A DNA stretch of 64,000 bases, from positions 1 through 64,000 of the forward strand of contig NZ_BMSX01000015.1 in the NCBI RefSeq assembly GCF_014649375.1, read 5' to 3'. This document shows, in pieces, positions 51,804 to 62,419 of the stretch. The notes below the pieces were generated by a model. The model was given only the letters and a program-made list of their open reading frames with translations. It made no database searches and was not told the DNA's origin. How positions within the stretch are numbered: the stretch's first letter is position 1; each line of letters starts with the position of its first letter. The position numbers and the translations under genes were made by a program. The DNA is from Streptomyces aurantiogriseus. GTDB taxonomy: Bacteria > Actinomycetota > Actinomycetes > Streptomycetales > Streptomycetaceae.

Positions 51804-53068
51804 CTGCGCGAGAACTGCTGTCGGAGTACGAGAACCGACTGCGCGGCCGCACGCCGTCGGACCAGCCCTGGGAGCCTTTGGGCGTGCTCACCGAGCGGGA
51901 CGGGCCGGTGGCGCGCATCCACTACGGCACCCACGGCGTCGTCGTCCACCAACCGTTGCAGGGTGAGAACCTGGGGTCGCTGGTGCGCCGCCAGCAGGAG
52001 GCATTCGCCGCGCGCGTCGAACCGGTCGAGTGGAAGGTGTACTCCCACGACCCGGACGCCCGGCAGCTCGCCGAGGCGCTGTCCGCCGCCGGCTTCACAC
52101 CGAGTCCGTCGCGCGCCCTGCTGCTCGCCGACGTCGCCGACGTGCCCCGGCGCACGGCGCCCTCGGTACGGTCGCACTTCGCGATCTTCGACGAGCCACG
52201 CCGCCGGTCCCTGCGCCGACTGGCCGCGGCCGCTCCCGAACAGCGCGGACGGCTCTCGGAGACGGAGACCGACACAGGACCTTGGGACGTCCTGGTACTG
52301 GAACGCCATGGGCGCCCCCTGGACGCCCTCTGGTACCAGGAGGCGGTCGGCGCCGAGTTCTTCGAGATCGACGGAATGACCGGTCCCCGCCCGGAGTTGC
52401 TCCACGCGGCGGCGGAGCGGGCCGCGCTGCGTTCACGCTTCATCGTGGCCGAGGCGCCCGACGCCTTCGTGCCCGTGCACGTCGCGGCGGGGTTCCACGA
52501 GGCCGCCCGGGTCACCACATACCGCTGGGCGCCGCCGGGCGAGCCGGCGCGGGAACGTCCGGCGGGCTGGATCCCCGAGCCGGAACGCGAGGACATCTGG
52601 GAGCGGTTCGAGAAGCATTTCGAGGTGACGTACGAGACCGCCTACGACGGCATCGCCGAGCCCCCGGGCTCCGTCACCTGGTACATGGCGGCCGTGGAGG
52701 ACTCGCGGGACCCGCTGCTCGCCGAGGTCGAGGCCGTGGTCGCCCGCGGACTGCGGGCCTGCGGGCGGCCCGGTGACCGGCTCTACCGCCTGAAGTGGTA
52801 CATCAGCAGCACCCGTTGCGACCCGACGCGGGTCGGCGGCCCGGGGCAGCCACGCTGGGTGGGCTACTCCTACCTGACCGACGAGAACGTCATCCAGGTC
52901 ACCGCGGACCTGCGCATGGGCACGTACGGGAACTTCGTGGAGGAGTCCCTGTGCGTCTTCGGCGCGGACCTCGTGGCCGAGGTCGAGGACGAACTCACCG
53001 CCCTGCTCGGGACGGTGCTCCGGCGTGACGGCCGTCCGGTCGGCAACGTGTGGACGTTCGGTCCCTGA
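51800..53068 (+). CDS. DUF2716-domain protein with N-terminal GNAT-like region
   Basis: A 422-aa protein of unknown function. The N-terminal ~240 residues look like a degenerate acetyltransferase fold (VEWKVYSHDPDARQLAEALS, then SRFIVAEAPDAFVPVHVAAG). The C-terminal ~170 residues match DUF2716: IWERFEKHFEV, STRCDPTRVGGPGQPRWVG, ADLRMGTYGNFVEESLCVFG. GTG 51800 overlaps the oxidoreductase stop (GTGA), so the two genes share a transcript. No catalytic residues can be named. Confidence 0.75.
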   Translation: MTARELLSEYENRLRGRTPSDQPWEPLGVLTERDGPVARIHYGTHGVVVHQPLQGENLGSLVRRQQEAFAARVEPVEWKVYSHDPDARQLAEALSAAGFTPSPSRALLLADVADVPRRTAPSVRSHFAIFDEPRRRSLRRLAAAAPEQRGRLSETETDTGPWDVLVLERHGRPLDALWYQEAVGAEFFEIDGMTGPRPELLHAAAERAALRSRFIVAEAPDAFVPVHVAAGFHEAARVTTYRWAPPGEPARERPAGWIPEPEREDIWERFEKHFEVTYETAYDGIAEPPGSVTWYMAAVEDSRDPLLAEVEAVVARGLRACGRPGDRLYRLKWYISSTRCDPTRVGGPGQPRWVGYSYLTDENVIQVTADLRMGTYGNFVEESLCVFGADLVAEVEDELTALLGTVLRRDGRPVGNVWTFGP

Positions 53069-53190
53069 GTGTCCTCCCCCCTCCCTGAGAGCCCCCGCAC
53101 CTCCGCCGGAACCCGGCGTCGCGCATAGAATCGCGGCGTTTGTCCCGCCCGGCAGTCGAGCCGCTGTCGCAGACCCGTACGGAGTTTCCC

Positions 53191-55533
53191 TTGACCCCGA
53201 GCTCACACGACCCGTTCGTCCGGGTCCGCGGCGCCCGTGAGCACAACCTCAAGGGCGTGGACGTCGACATCCCGCGGGACGTGGTGGCCGTGTTCACCGG
53301 GGTGTCCGGGTCCGGAAAGTCCTCGCTCGCGTTCGGCACGATCTACGCGGAAGCACAGCGGCGGTACTTCGAGTCGGTGGCGCCGTACGCCCGGCGGCTG
53401 ATCCACCAAGTGGGTGCGCCGAAGGTCGATGAGATCACCGGGCTGCCGCCCGCCGTCTCGCTCCAGCAGCGCCGCTCCGCGCCGACCTCACGCTCGTCGG
53501 TCGGCACGGTCACCAACCTGTCGAACTCCCTGCGGATGCTCTTCTCCCGCGCGGGCGAGTACCCTCCCGGCGCCGAGCGCCTCGACTCGGACGCCTTCTC
53601 CCCCAACACCGCGGCGGGAGCCTGCCCGCAGTGTCACGGGCTCGGTGAAGTCCACCGTACGACCGAGGAGTTGCTGGTCCCGGATCCGTCGCTGTCGATC
53701 CGCGAGGGCGCGATCGCCGCCTGGCCGGGCGCCTGGCAGGGCAAGAACCTGCGGGACATTCTCGACACGCTCGGTCACGACGTGGACCGTCCGTGGCGCG
53801 ACCTTCCTGCCGAACAGCGGGAGTGGATCCTGTTCACCGACGAGCAGCCGGTGGTGACGGTCCATCCGGTGCGGGAGGCGAACCGTATCCAACGGCCGTA
53901 CCAGGGCACGTACATGAGCGCGCGCCGCTATGTGATGAAGACGTTCTCCGATTCGAAGAGTCCGACGCTGCGGGCCAAGGCGGAGCGTTTCCTGGCCAGT
54001 GCCCCCTGCCCGGCCTGTGGCGGCAGCCGGCTGCGGCCCGAGGCGCTGGCGGTGACCTTCGCGGGCCGTACGATCGCGGAGCTGGCCGCGCTGCCGCTGA
54101 CGGAGCTGGCGGGTGTCCTCGACGGCGCCGTGGGCACCGCCCGCGTCCTCGCCGACGACCTCACCTCCCGGATCGCGCCGGTCGTCGAGCTGGGCCTCGG
54201 CTATCTCAGCCTGGACCGCGCCACCCCGACCCTCTCGGCGGGCGAGCTGCAACGGCTGCGGCTGGCCACGCAGTTGCGCTCCGGACTGTTCGGTGTGGTG
54301 TACGTCCTCGACGAGCCGTCGGCGGGACTGCACCCGGCGGACACCGAGGCGCTGCTGACGGTGCTGGAGAGGCTGAAGGCGGCGGGCAACTCGGTGTTCG
54401 TGGTGGAGCACCATCTGGACGTGGTGCGCGCCGCGGACTGGCTGGTGGACGTCGGGCCGCGCGCCGGCGAGCACGGCGGGCGGGTGCTGCACAGCGGTCC
54501 GGTGAAAGACCTGGCGTCGGTCGCCCGGTCGGCGACGGCCCGCTTCCTCTTCGACCGCTCCCCCGCACCCGTACGCGAAGTCCGGTCCCCGCGCGGCCGG
54601 TTGAAGGTCGGCCCCGTCACCCGGCACAACCTGCGCGGGGTGACGGCCGAGTTCCCGCTCGGCGTGTTCACGGCGGTCACGGGCGTCTCGGGCTCGGGGA
54701 AGTCCACCCTCATCGGCGAGATCACGCAGGAGCGGGCGGGCGTGGACCGTCTGGTCGCCGTCGACCAGAGGCCGATCGGCCGCACCCCGCGCTCCAACCT
54801 GGCGACGTACACGGGGTTGTTCGACGTCGTCCGCAAGGTGTTCGCCGCCACCGACGCGGCGCGGGAACGGGGTTACGGCGTCGGGCGCTTCTCCTTCAAC
54901 GTGGCTGGAGGGCGCTGCGAGACCTGTCAGGGCGAGGGCTTCGTGAGCGTCGAGCTGCTGTTCCTGCCGAGCACGTACGCGCCGTGCCCGGACTGCGGCG
55001 GCGCCCGCTACGAGCCCGAGACACTCCAGGTGACGTACCGGGGACTGACCATCGCGCAGGTGCTGGACCTGACGGTGGAGGCGGCGGCGGACTTCTTCGC
55101 CGACACCCCGGCCGTCGCCCGCAGCCTGACCACCCTCCTCGACGTCGGCCTCGGCTACCTCCGTCTCGGCCAGCCCGCGACCGAGCTGTCCGGCGGCGAG
55201 GCCCAGCGCATCAAGCTGGCGAGCGAACTCCAGCGCGTGCGCCGCGCCCACACCCTCTACCTCCTCGACGAGCCCACGACCGGACTCCACCCGGCCGACG
55301 TGGAGGTCCTCATGCGCCAGCTCCATGGTCTGGTCGACGCCGGGCACACGGTGATCGTGGTCGAGCACGACATGTCCGTGGTGGCGGGCGCCGACTGGGT
55401 GATCGACCTGGGGCCGGGCGGCGGGGACGCGGGCGGGCGGATCGTGGCGGCGGGGACTCCGCCGGAGGTGGCGGGGGTGGCGGGGAGCGCCACGGCGCCG
55501 TATCTGGAGCGGGAGCTGCGGGCGGGCCGCTGA
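53191..55533 (+). CDS. Class III UvrA-like ABC-ATPase
   Basis: A 780-aa UvrA paralogue with two ABC modules: GVSGSGKSSLAFGTIYAEAQ near residue 35 and GVSGSGKSTLIGEITQERAG near residue 495, signature LSAGELQRLRLA and LSGGEAQRIKLA. It has zinc-type Cys pairs (CPQCHG, CPACGG, CETCQG, CPDCGG). It is ~150 residues shorter than housekeeping UvrA, lacking the UvrB-interaction insert; such proteins occur beside drug-resistance genes and may protect DNA from intercalators. TTG 53191 has CGGAG six bases upstream, and TAGAAT at 53125 could be a -10 box. TTG 53140 is an alternative start. Confidence 0.88.
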   Translation: MTPSSHDPFVRVRGAREHNLKGVDVDIPRDVVAVFTGVSGSGKSSLAFGTIYAEAQRRYFESVAPYARRLIHQVGAPKVDEITGLPPAVSLQQRRSAPTSRSSVGTVTNLSNSLRMLFSRAGEYPPGAERLDSDAFSPNTAAGACPQCHGLGEVHRTTEELLVPDPSLSIREGAIAAWPGAWQGKNLRDILDTLGHDVDRPWRDLPAEQREWILFTDEQPVVTVHPVREANRIQRPYQGTYMSARRYVMKTFSDSKSPTLRAKAERFLASAPCPACGGSRLRPEALAVTFAGRTIAELAALPLTELAGVLDGAVGTARVLADDLTSRIAPVVELGLGYLSLDRATPTLSAGELQRLRLATQLRSGLFGVVYVLDEPSAGLHPADTEALLTVLERLKAAGNSVFVVEHHLDVVRAADWLVDVGPRAGEHGGRVLHSGPVKDLASVARSATARFLFDRSPAPVREVRSPRGRLKVGPVTRHNLRGVTAEFPLGVFTAVTGVSGSGKSTLIGEITQERAGVDRLVAVDQRPIGRTPRSNLATYTGLFDVVRKVFAATDAARERGYGVGRFSFNVAGGRCETCQGEGFVSVELLFLPSTYAPCPDCGGARYEPETLQVTYRGLTIAQVLDLTVEAAADFFADTPAVARSLTTLLDVGLGYLRLGQPATELSGGEAQRIKLASELQRVRRAHTLYLLDEPTTGLHPADVEVLMRQLHGLVDAGHTVIVVEHDMSVVAGADWVIDLGPGGGDAGGRIVAAGTPPEVAGVAGSATAPYLERELRAGR

Positions 55534-55539
55534 CCTGCG

Positions 55540-55556
55540 GGACGGTTCAGCCGTCC
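55540..55556. terminator. Small hairpin between convergent genes
   Basis: GGACGG, loop TTCAG, CCGTCC form a 6-bp stem spanning the stop codon of the small minus-strand ORF, 7 bp beyond the UvrA-like stop. It may act for both genes. Confidence 0.5.
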
Positions 55557-55741
55557 GAGTCGCCGCTCGACTTCTGACCGCTCCCGCGCCCGGCGCGGCT
55601 CACGAGCTCGCCCGCGAACCGGGTCACGGCGGCCACGGCGCGCACCCAGCGCGGGCCGCCCCGCTCGGCCCACACCACACAGACGCACCCGCCGACGACG
55701 AGCACGAGGACACCCACCAGAACGAGCATTTCCACGCTCAT
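55547..55741 (-). CDS. Small single-pass membrane protein
   Basis: A 64-aa hypothetical protein: MSVEMLVLVGVLVLVVGGCV forms one N-terminal transmembrane helix, followed by a basic amphipathic tail ending SGQKSSGDSDG. ATG 55741 is preceded by GAAGGGGG; a GTG two codons later has better spacing. The frame is open upstream, but those residues look non-coding. No family is recognised. It lies between the convergent UvrA-like gene and the reductase gene on its own strand. Confidence 0.6.
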   Translation of the reverse strand: MSVEMLVLVGVLVLVVGGCVCVVWAERGGPRWVRAVAAVTRFAGELVSRAGRGSGQKSSGDSDG

Positions 55742-55784
55742 CCCCCTTCGTTTTGCTGCGGACCGCGCCATCCTCTCAGCATGA

Positions 55785-56864
55785 TCAACCGGAGGCTCCC
55801 CCGCCCCGCTCCCGCCGCTGCTCACGCCACGCCCGGTAGTGGTCGAGCAGCGTCTCCTCGATCGGGCGGTAGGTGAGGCCGAGTTCCTCGACGCTCCTGC
55901 GGTTGTCGACGCGGAAGCGGATGCCGAGGTGGTTGCGGATGTAGGCCTGGCTCAGGCCGAAGGCCGGGCCCAGGAGCCGGACGGGCCAGTGCGGGAGGGC
56001 GGTGCGGGGGAGGCGGAGGTTCCTGGGGTGGTGAGCGCGCAGGATCGTCGACATCTGGTGGAACGACGTCATCTCCCGGGCCGCGACGATGTAACGGCCG
56101 TGCGCCTCGGGGCGTTCCGCCGCCGCGATGTGGGCCGCCGCCACGTCCCGTACGTCGGCCGTGGTGAAGCTGAAGTCCGGGGCGCCGTAGAAAAAGTAGC
56201 CCTTGAACAGCTCGTCGAGGAGGAACAGGCTGCCGGAGTCCGAGGCCGGGGTGAGGGAGGGGCCCAGGATCAGGCCGGGGTTGACGGAGACCATGTCCCA
56301 GCGGTCCTGCGCGGCCGCGGCGTCCCAGGCGGCCCGCTCCGCCACCGTCTTGGCGTGGTGGTACGGGTTGTTGTCCACCGTGCTGGTGGTGTTGACGTAC
56401 TTCTCCGACAGGGTCCGGTCGTCCATCTCCAGGACGTCGACGTAGTCACCGAAGATCGCCCCCACGGTGGAGGTGAGGACCAGCCGCTCGACCGTCTCCG
56501 TGCGGTCGATGCCGGCCAGTACGTTGCGCGTGCCCTGCAGGGCCGGTTCCACCACGTCCCGCCGACCGTCCTTGATCTTCTCCGGCATCAGGAAGGGCGA
56601 CGCCACGTGGAAGACCACGGAGCAGCCCTTCATCGCCTCGTCGAAGGAGCCGTCCGCGAGCAGGTCGGCCTCGAAGAGGTCGAGGCGGCCGGGGTGGGAG
56701 TCCCGCAGCGCTCGCAGGGGCCGCGTCTTCGCCGCGTTCGCCGTGCTGCGCACGGTGGTGTGCACCCGGTGGCCGCGTTCCAGCAACTGCCGCACGAGAT
56801 GGGCGGCGACGAAGCCGCTGCCACCCGTCACCAGGACGGTTCTGCCGACCGGGCTTCCACTCAC
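55785..56864 (-). CDS. NAD-dependent epimerase/dihydroflavonol-reductase-like protein
   Basis: A 359-aa extended SDR. The Rossmann motif is VLVTGGSGFVAAHLVRQLLE near residue 10, the catalytic Y-x3-K is YHHAK near residue 170, and the upstream Ser/Thr is in LVLTSTVGAIFGD. NPGLILGPSL and DVRDVAAAHIAAAERPEAHG match 4-dihydroflavonol/cinnamoyl-CoA reductase-type enzymes. It probably reduces an aldehyde or ketone with NAD(P)H. GTG 56864 follows GAGGAG at eight bases. Confidence 0.88.
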   Translation of the reverse strand: MSGSPVGRTVLVTGGSGFVAAHLVRQLLERGHRVHTTVRSTANAAKTRPLRALRDSHPGRLDLFEADLLADGSFDEAMKGCSVVFHVASPFLMPEKIKDGRRDVVEPALQGTRNVLAGIDRTETVERLVLTSTVGAIFGDYVDVLEMDDRTLSEKYVNTTSTVDNNPYHHAKTVAERAAWDAAAAQDRWDMVSVNPGLILGPSLTPASDSGSLFLLDELFKGYFFYGAPDFSFTTADVRDVAAAHIAAAERPEAHGRYIVAAREMTSFHQMSTILRAHHPRNLRLPRTALPHWPVRLLGPAFGLSQAYIRNHLGIRFRVDNRRSVEELGLTYRPIEETLLDHYRAWREQRRERGGGASG

Positions 56865-56910
56865 GCGTGCGCTCCTCGGGAGGTGGGGTCGAGATCTGTC
56901 ATGATCCCAC

Positions 56911-57353
56911 CATGACCCGCCAACCACCCTTCACCTACGAGGAATTCGTCGCACGTGGGGGCGGAGGAGGCCTTTCGGGCCGCGGGCGGGTGGCTGGACG
57001 CGTACGCCAACTCCCTCTACCGGTCGGTCAAGAACGCCCGCGACGGCGAGTCACTGGCCGCCCGCCTCGACGCGGCCGACAGCCTGGGCTCCCTGCTGGA
57101 GTTCCTGTTCGCCCTCGACCGCCGGCCCCGCCCCTACAACAAGTACCTGCGCTGGGAACTGACCCACCATCCGCTCCCCGGCTGGGACACCGCCGCCCTC
57201 CTCGACGCCGTCGAGCACATCGCGGCGACCGCCGACGTCCTCGCCCAACGGGCACTGTTCGCACGCGTCGAGCCGGTGGCCCGCACGGCCGGGCACGGCG
57301 AGGTACTGGACGACTGGGGCGAGGATCTGCTGCTCATGCGGCCGGGAGGGTAA
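56911..57353 (+). pseudogene. Broken nucleotidyltransferase-like gene, 3' fragment
   Basis: ATG 56911 opens a short frame (MTRQPPFTYEEFVARG), but the protein-like sequence continues in another frame from about 56955: GWLDAYANSLYRSVKNARDG, LGSLLEFLFALDRRPRPYNK and YLRWELTHHPL. That matches the C-terminal helical part of nucleotidyltransferase/DUF4037-type proteins. The N-terminal nucleotide-binding domain is absent. I read this as a deletion plus frame change. The 132-aa ORF from GTG 56955 could be made but would lack catalysis. Confidence 0.6.
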
Positions 57354-57417
57354 GGCGCAGGACGCCGGCGCCTCGAGACACCTCGCAGGGCGCCCGGAGC
57401 CGGGGAGCTCCCGTGCC

Positions 57418-57812
57418 GGACACTCGCCGGGCCGCCCACCGGGCGACGCAACCCGCACAGGGCGCCCACGCCCCGCAAGCAGCCGACCGAGACGGGCGCC
57501 CGCCGCAGCCCCGCCCAGCCCGCACCAGCGACCACCCACGGGACGCCCACACCCCGGTGCTCTCCGCCCGGACACTCATCAGCCGCCCACCGCGCGACCC
57601 GACCGGCGCAAGCTGCCCACGCCCCGCAAGCAGCCGACCGGAACGGGCGCCCGCCGCAGCCCCGCCCAGCCCGCACCAGCGACCACCCACGGGACGCCGG
57701 CACCCCGGATGGTCTCCGTCCGGACACTCGTCGGCCGGCCACCGGGCGGCACCACCGGCGCAGGGCGCCCGCGTCACGGATCGTCTCCGTGCCGGGCGCC
57801 CCGCCACGGCCG
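57418..57812. repeat. Tandem ~152-bp degenerate repeat tract
   Basis: The core GGACACTC recurs at 57418, 57570 and 57722, each followed by a GCCG.CCACCG.GCG block; the spacing is 152 bp. The segment CCCCGCAAGCAGCCGACCG recurs at 57471 and 57622 (151 bp), followed by a further ~65 bp that are nearly identical, so at least two full units and two partial ones are present. Beyond the broken gene at 57353 this region of ~460 bp has no convincing coding sequence. Units differ by substitutions, so the array is old. Confidence 0.75.
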
Positions 57813-58724
57813 TCACCCCGCAGCGTGTCCGGCGGGGGGTGCCCACGTCCCGCGGAGGTCCACGGGTCCGCGTCCGGGGTGCAATCCGGCCGTTCCTCGT
57901 GCGATGCGTCCGCGTGCTGTGAGCGTCCTCTGCGGCGCACTCGCCGGCTCGCCCAGGACCCATGTTCCGGCGGCGGCGGCCAGCGTTCTGCGGTCGAGGT
58001 GGGGCTCCGGTGTGATCGCCGGTCCGACCTCCACCTCGGCCACCAGTTTCCGGGCGGTCGCCACCCGCCACAGGGAGGCGAGCAGGGAGTCGTCGCCGAC
58101 GAAGGCGGGTGCCGTGCTGGCCGTGCCCCCTTCGGCCCGGTAGCGGATGCGCACCGGCTGGACGGGGACGCGCGCGTCCAGGGCGGCCTGGAACACGGCC
58201 CGCCGGAAGTGGCCCTGGGCCCGGCCGCACCAGGTGCTCCCCTCGGGGAACACCGCGACGGCCTGCCCGGCGCGCAGGGCCTCGGCGACGCGGGCGACCG
58301 TGCCGGGCAGGGCGCGCAGCCGGTCGCGGTCGATGAACAGGACGCCGCCGCGTGCGGCGAGCGCTCCCGCGACCGGCCACTGCCGTACCTCGGTCTTGGC
58401 GAGCATCCGGGCCGGGCGGACGGCGGCCAGCAGCGGGATGTCCAGCCAGGAGATGTGGTTGGCCACCAGCAGCAGCCCGCCGGCGGGCGCGGCGGCTCCG
58501 GTCGTCCGGACCCGGACGCCCGCCGCCCGCACGACCGCGCGGCTCCACCGCCGTACCGCCCCGGCCGGGATCCTCCCGCCGAGCGGCGACAGGAGGACCC
58601 CGGTGAGGACGAGCAGCACCACCGCCACGAGCCGCAGTACGGCCCGCGGTACGGCAGTGACGGACCCCGTCTCCTCCACGCACGCCCGCGGGGTGCAGGG
58701 CGCGCTGGGCAGCCAGACGCTCAT
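57813..58724 (-). CDS. olsA: 1-acyl-glycerol-3-phosphate/lyso-ornithine-lipid acyltransferase, OlsA/PlsC-like
   Basis: A 303-aa membrane acyltransferase. An N-terminal hydrophobic segment (LRLVAVVLLVLTGVLLS) precedes the LPLAT domain, with NHISWLD (NHX4D catalytic motif) near residue 95 and FPEGSTWCG (acyl-acceptor site) near residue 165. The start shares a base with the stop of the olsB-like gene (TGATG). Together they resemble the OlsB-OlsA pair of ornithine-lipid synthesis, OlsA adding the second fatty acid. The last ~45 residues (ARGRIARGTAGLHPGRG) run into the repeat tract and look like a read-through tail. Confidence 0.85.
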   Translation of the reverse strand: MSVWLPSAPCTPRACVEETGSVTAVPRAVLRLVAVVLLVLTGVLLSPLGGRIPAGAVRRWSRAVVRAAGVRVRTTGAAAPAGGLLLVANHISWLDIPLLAAVRPARMLAKTEVRQWPVAGALAARGGVLFIDRDRLRALPGTVARVAEALRAGQAVAVFPEGSTWCGRAQGHFRRAVFQAALDARVPVQPVRIRYRAEGGTASTAPAFVGDDSLLASLWRVATARKLVAEVEVGPAITPEPHLDRRTLAAAAGTWVLGEPASAPQRTLTARGRIARGTAGLHPGRGPVDLRGTWAPPAGHAAG

Positions 58725-59497
58725 CAGGCCGGGACGAGGGAGAGGAAGTGCCGCAGATACCGCGGGTTGACCCGGCGCATCGACAGCAGCACGTACAGGT
58801 CGGCGACCCCGAAGTCGGCGTCGTGGGCGGGCTCGCCGCACACCCAGGCGCCGAGGCGCAGGTAGCCGCGCAGCAGGGCGGGCAGCTCGGTGCGCTCGGG
58901 CAGCGCCACGTCGGCCGGGGGCACCCAGGGCAGCAGCGGACGTACCCGGAACTCCTCCGGCGCCAGGTGCTTCTCCCGCACCCGGTCCCAGGTGCCGGCC
59001 GCGACGGCGCCGCCGTCGGCGAGCGGGACGGAGCAGCAGCCGGCCAGCCACTCGTGGCCGCGGTCCACCATGTAGCGGGCGATCCCGGCCCAGATGAGCC
59101 CGATGACGGCGCCGTCGCGGTGGTCGGGGTGCACGCAGGAGCGGCCGACCTCGACGAGGCCGGGGCGGATCCCGTCCAGCCGCTCCAGGTCGAACTCGCT
59201 CTGCGAGTACAGGCGCCCGGCGACCGCGGCGCGCTCCGGCGGCAGCAGCCGGTAGGTGCCGACGACCTGCCCGGTGTCGGCGTCGCGCACCAGCAGGTGG
59301 TCGCAGTAGGCGTCGAAGGGGTCGACGTCGAGGCCGGGCTGCGAGGACGTGAGCAGCGCGCCCATCTCCCCGGCGAAGACGTCGTGCCGCAGCCGCTGCG
59401 CGGCCCGCACGTCGGCCTCGTCGCGGGCGAGGGTGACGGTGTAGCGGACGGGTGCCGTGGACCGCGGGGGACGGTCGAGGGTGGAAACGCCGGTCAT
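58724..59497 (-). CDS. olsB: GNAT-type N-acyltransferase, OlsB-like
   Basis: A 257-aa protein of the hemolysin/OlsB acyltransferase family. RYTVTLARDEADVRAAQRLR begins the domain; LRHDVFAGEMGA, VVGTYRLLPP and LVEVGRSCVHPDHRDGAVIG are the conserved blocks. OlsB transfers a 3-hydroxyacyl group from ACP to the alpha-amine of ornithine, forming lyso-ornithine lipid for the adjacent OlsA. ATG 59497 has AGGAG nine bases upstream. Ornithine lipids replace phospholipids under phosphate limitation; no PHO box was identified upstream. Confidence 0.85.
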   Translation of the reverse strand: MTGVSTLDRPPRSTAPVRYTVTLARDEADVRAAQRLRHDVFAGEMGALLTSSQPGLDVDPFDAYCDHLLVRDADTGQVVGTYRLLPPERAAVAGRLYSQSEFDLERLDGIRPGLVEVGRSCVHPDHRDGAVIGLIWAGIARYMVDRGHEWLAGCCSVPLADGGAVAAGTWDRVREKHLAPEEFRVRPLLPWVPPADVALPERTELPALLRGYLRLGAWVCGEPAHDADFGVADLYVLLSMRRVNPRYLRHFLSLVPA

Positions 59498-59648
59498 GGC
59501 TCTCTCCTGAGCACGCACGAAGTGGGGACGGAGCGGTACCCCCTGTTTCTTCCGATGCCGGTTGGCGTGTACGTGACCTGTGCCAGGAGCGCGGGTGTGG
59601 GAATGTTGAATGCCAGGCGCGCGGACTCGCGCAGCCGGAAAGCCAGAC

Positions 59649-59681
59649 GGGGCCGGGGATGAGCACCACTCCCGGCCCCGC
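59649..59681 (-). terminator. Terminator of the sdhCAB operon
   Basis: CGGGGCCGGG and CCCGGCCCCG form a perfect 10-bp stem with a 13-nt loop, 44 bp beyond the sdhB stop on the minus strand. It separates the sdh operon from the olsBA genes. Confidence 0.75.
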
Positions 59682-59724
59682 CCGTCCACCGTCTCGGCGA
59701 ACGCCTTGTGTTACGTGGGTTCCG

Positions 59725-60470
59725 CTATCGCTTCGCCACCTTGCGGGTGGCCCGCAGCCACTCCTTGTTCATGCTGGTGATGGACACCAGCGGAATCCCC
59801 TTGGGGCAGGCCGTCGCGCACTCCCCCGTGAGCGTGCAGCCGCCGAACCCCTCCTCGTCCATCTGCGCGACCATGTCCAGCACCCGCGTCTCCCGCTCGG
59901 GCGCCCCCTGCGGCAGGACGTTCAGGTGGTTCACCTTGGCGGAGGTGAACAGCATCGCCGCCCCGTTGGGACACGCGGCCACGCACGCCCCGCACCCGAT
60001 GCACTCCGCGTGCTCGAAGGCGAGGTCGGCGTCCGGCTTCGGCACGGGCGTGGCATGGGCCTCGGGCGCGGAACCCGTCGGCGCGGTGATGTACCCGCCG
60101 GCCTGGATGATCCGGTCGAAGGCGGACCGGTCGACGACCAGGTCCTTGATCACGGGGAAGGCCGAGGCCCGCCACGGCTCGATGTCGATGGTGTCGCCGT
60201 CCTGGAAGGACCGCATGTGCAGCTGACAGGTGGTGGTGCGCTCGGGCCCGTGCGCGTCGCCGTTGATGACGAGCGAGCACGCGCCGCAGATGCCCTCACG
60301 GCAGTCGTGGTCGAAGGCGACCGGGTCCTCGCCCTTGAGGATGAGCTCCTCGTTGAGCGTGTCGAGCATCTCCAGGAAGGACATGTCGGGCGAGACGCCG
60401 TCCACCTCGTACGTGGACATGGCGCCGTCGGCGTCGGCGTTCTGCTGCCGCCAGACGCGCAGGGTGAGCT

Positions 60471-60474
<4 letters not shown>
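59725..60474 (-). CDS. sdhB: Succinate dehydrogenase/fumarate reductase iron-sulfur subunit
   Basis: A 249-aa subunit that relays electrons from the flavin to menaquinone. The 2Fe-2S ligands lie in DCREGICGACSL near residue 57. The second domain has CIGCGACVAACPNGA near residue 157 and CTLTGECATACPKGI near residue 210 for the 4Fe-4S and 3Fe-4S clusters. ATG 60474 overlaps the sdhA stop (ATGA). It is the last gene of the operon. Confidence 0.95.
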
Positions 60475-62417
<1,943 letters not shown>

Positions 62418-62419
62418 CT

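Noticed and set aside
57418..57812. CRISPR array
   Set aside because: The repeats are about 152 bp, degenerate and without short unique spacers or cas genes.
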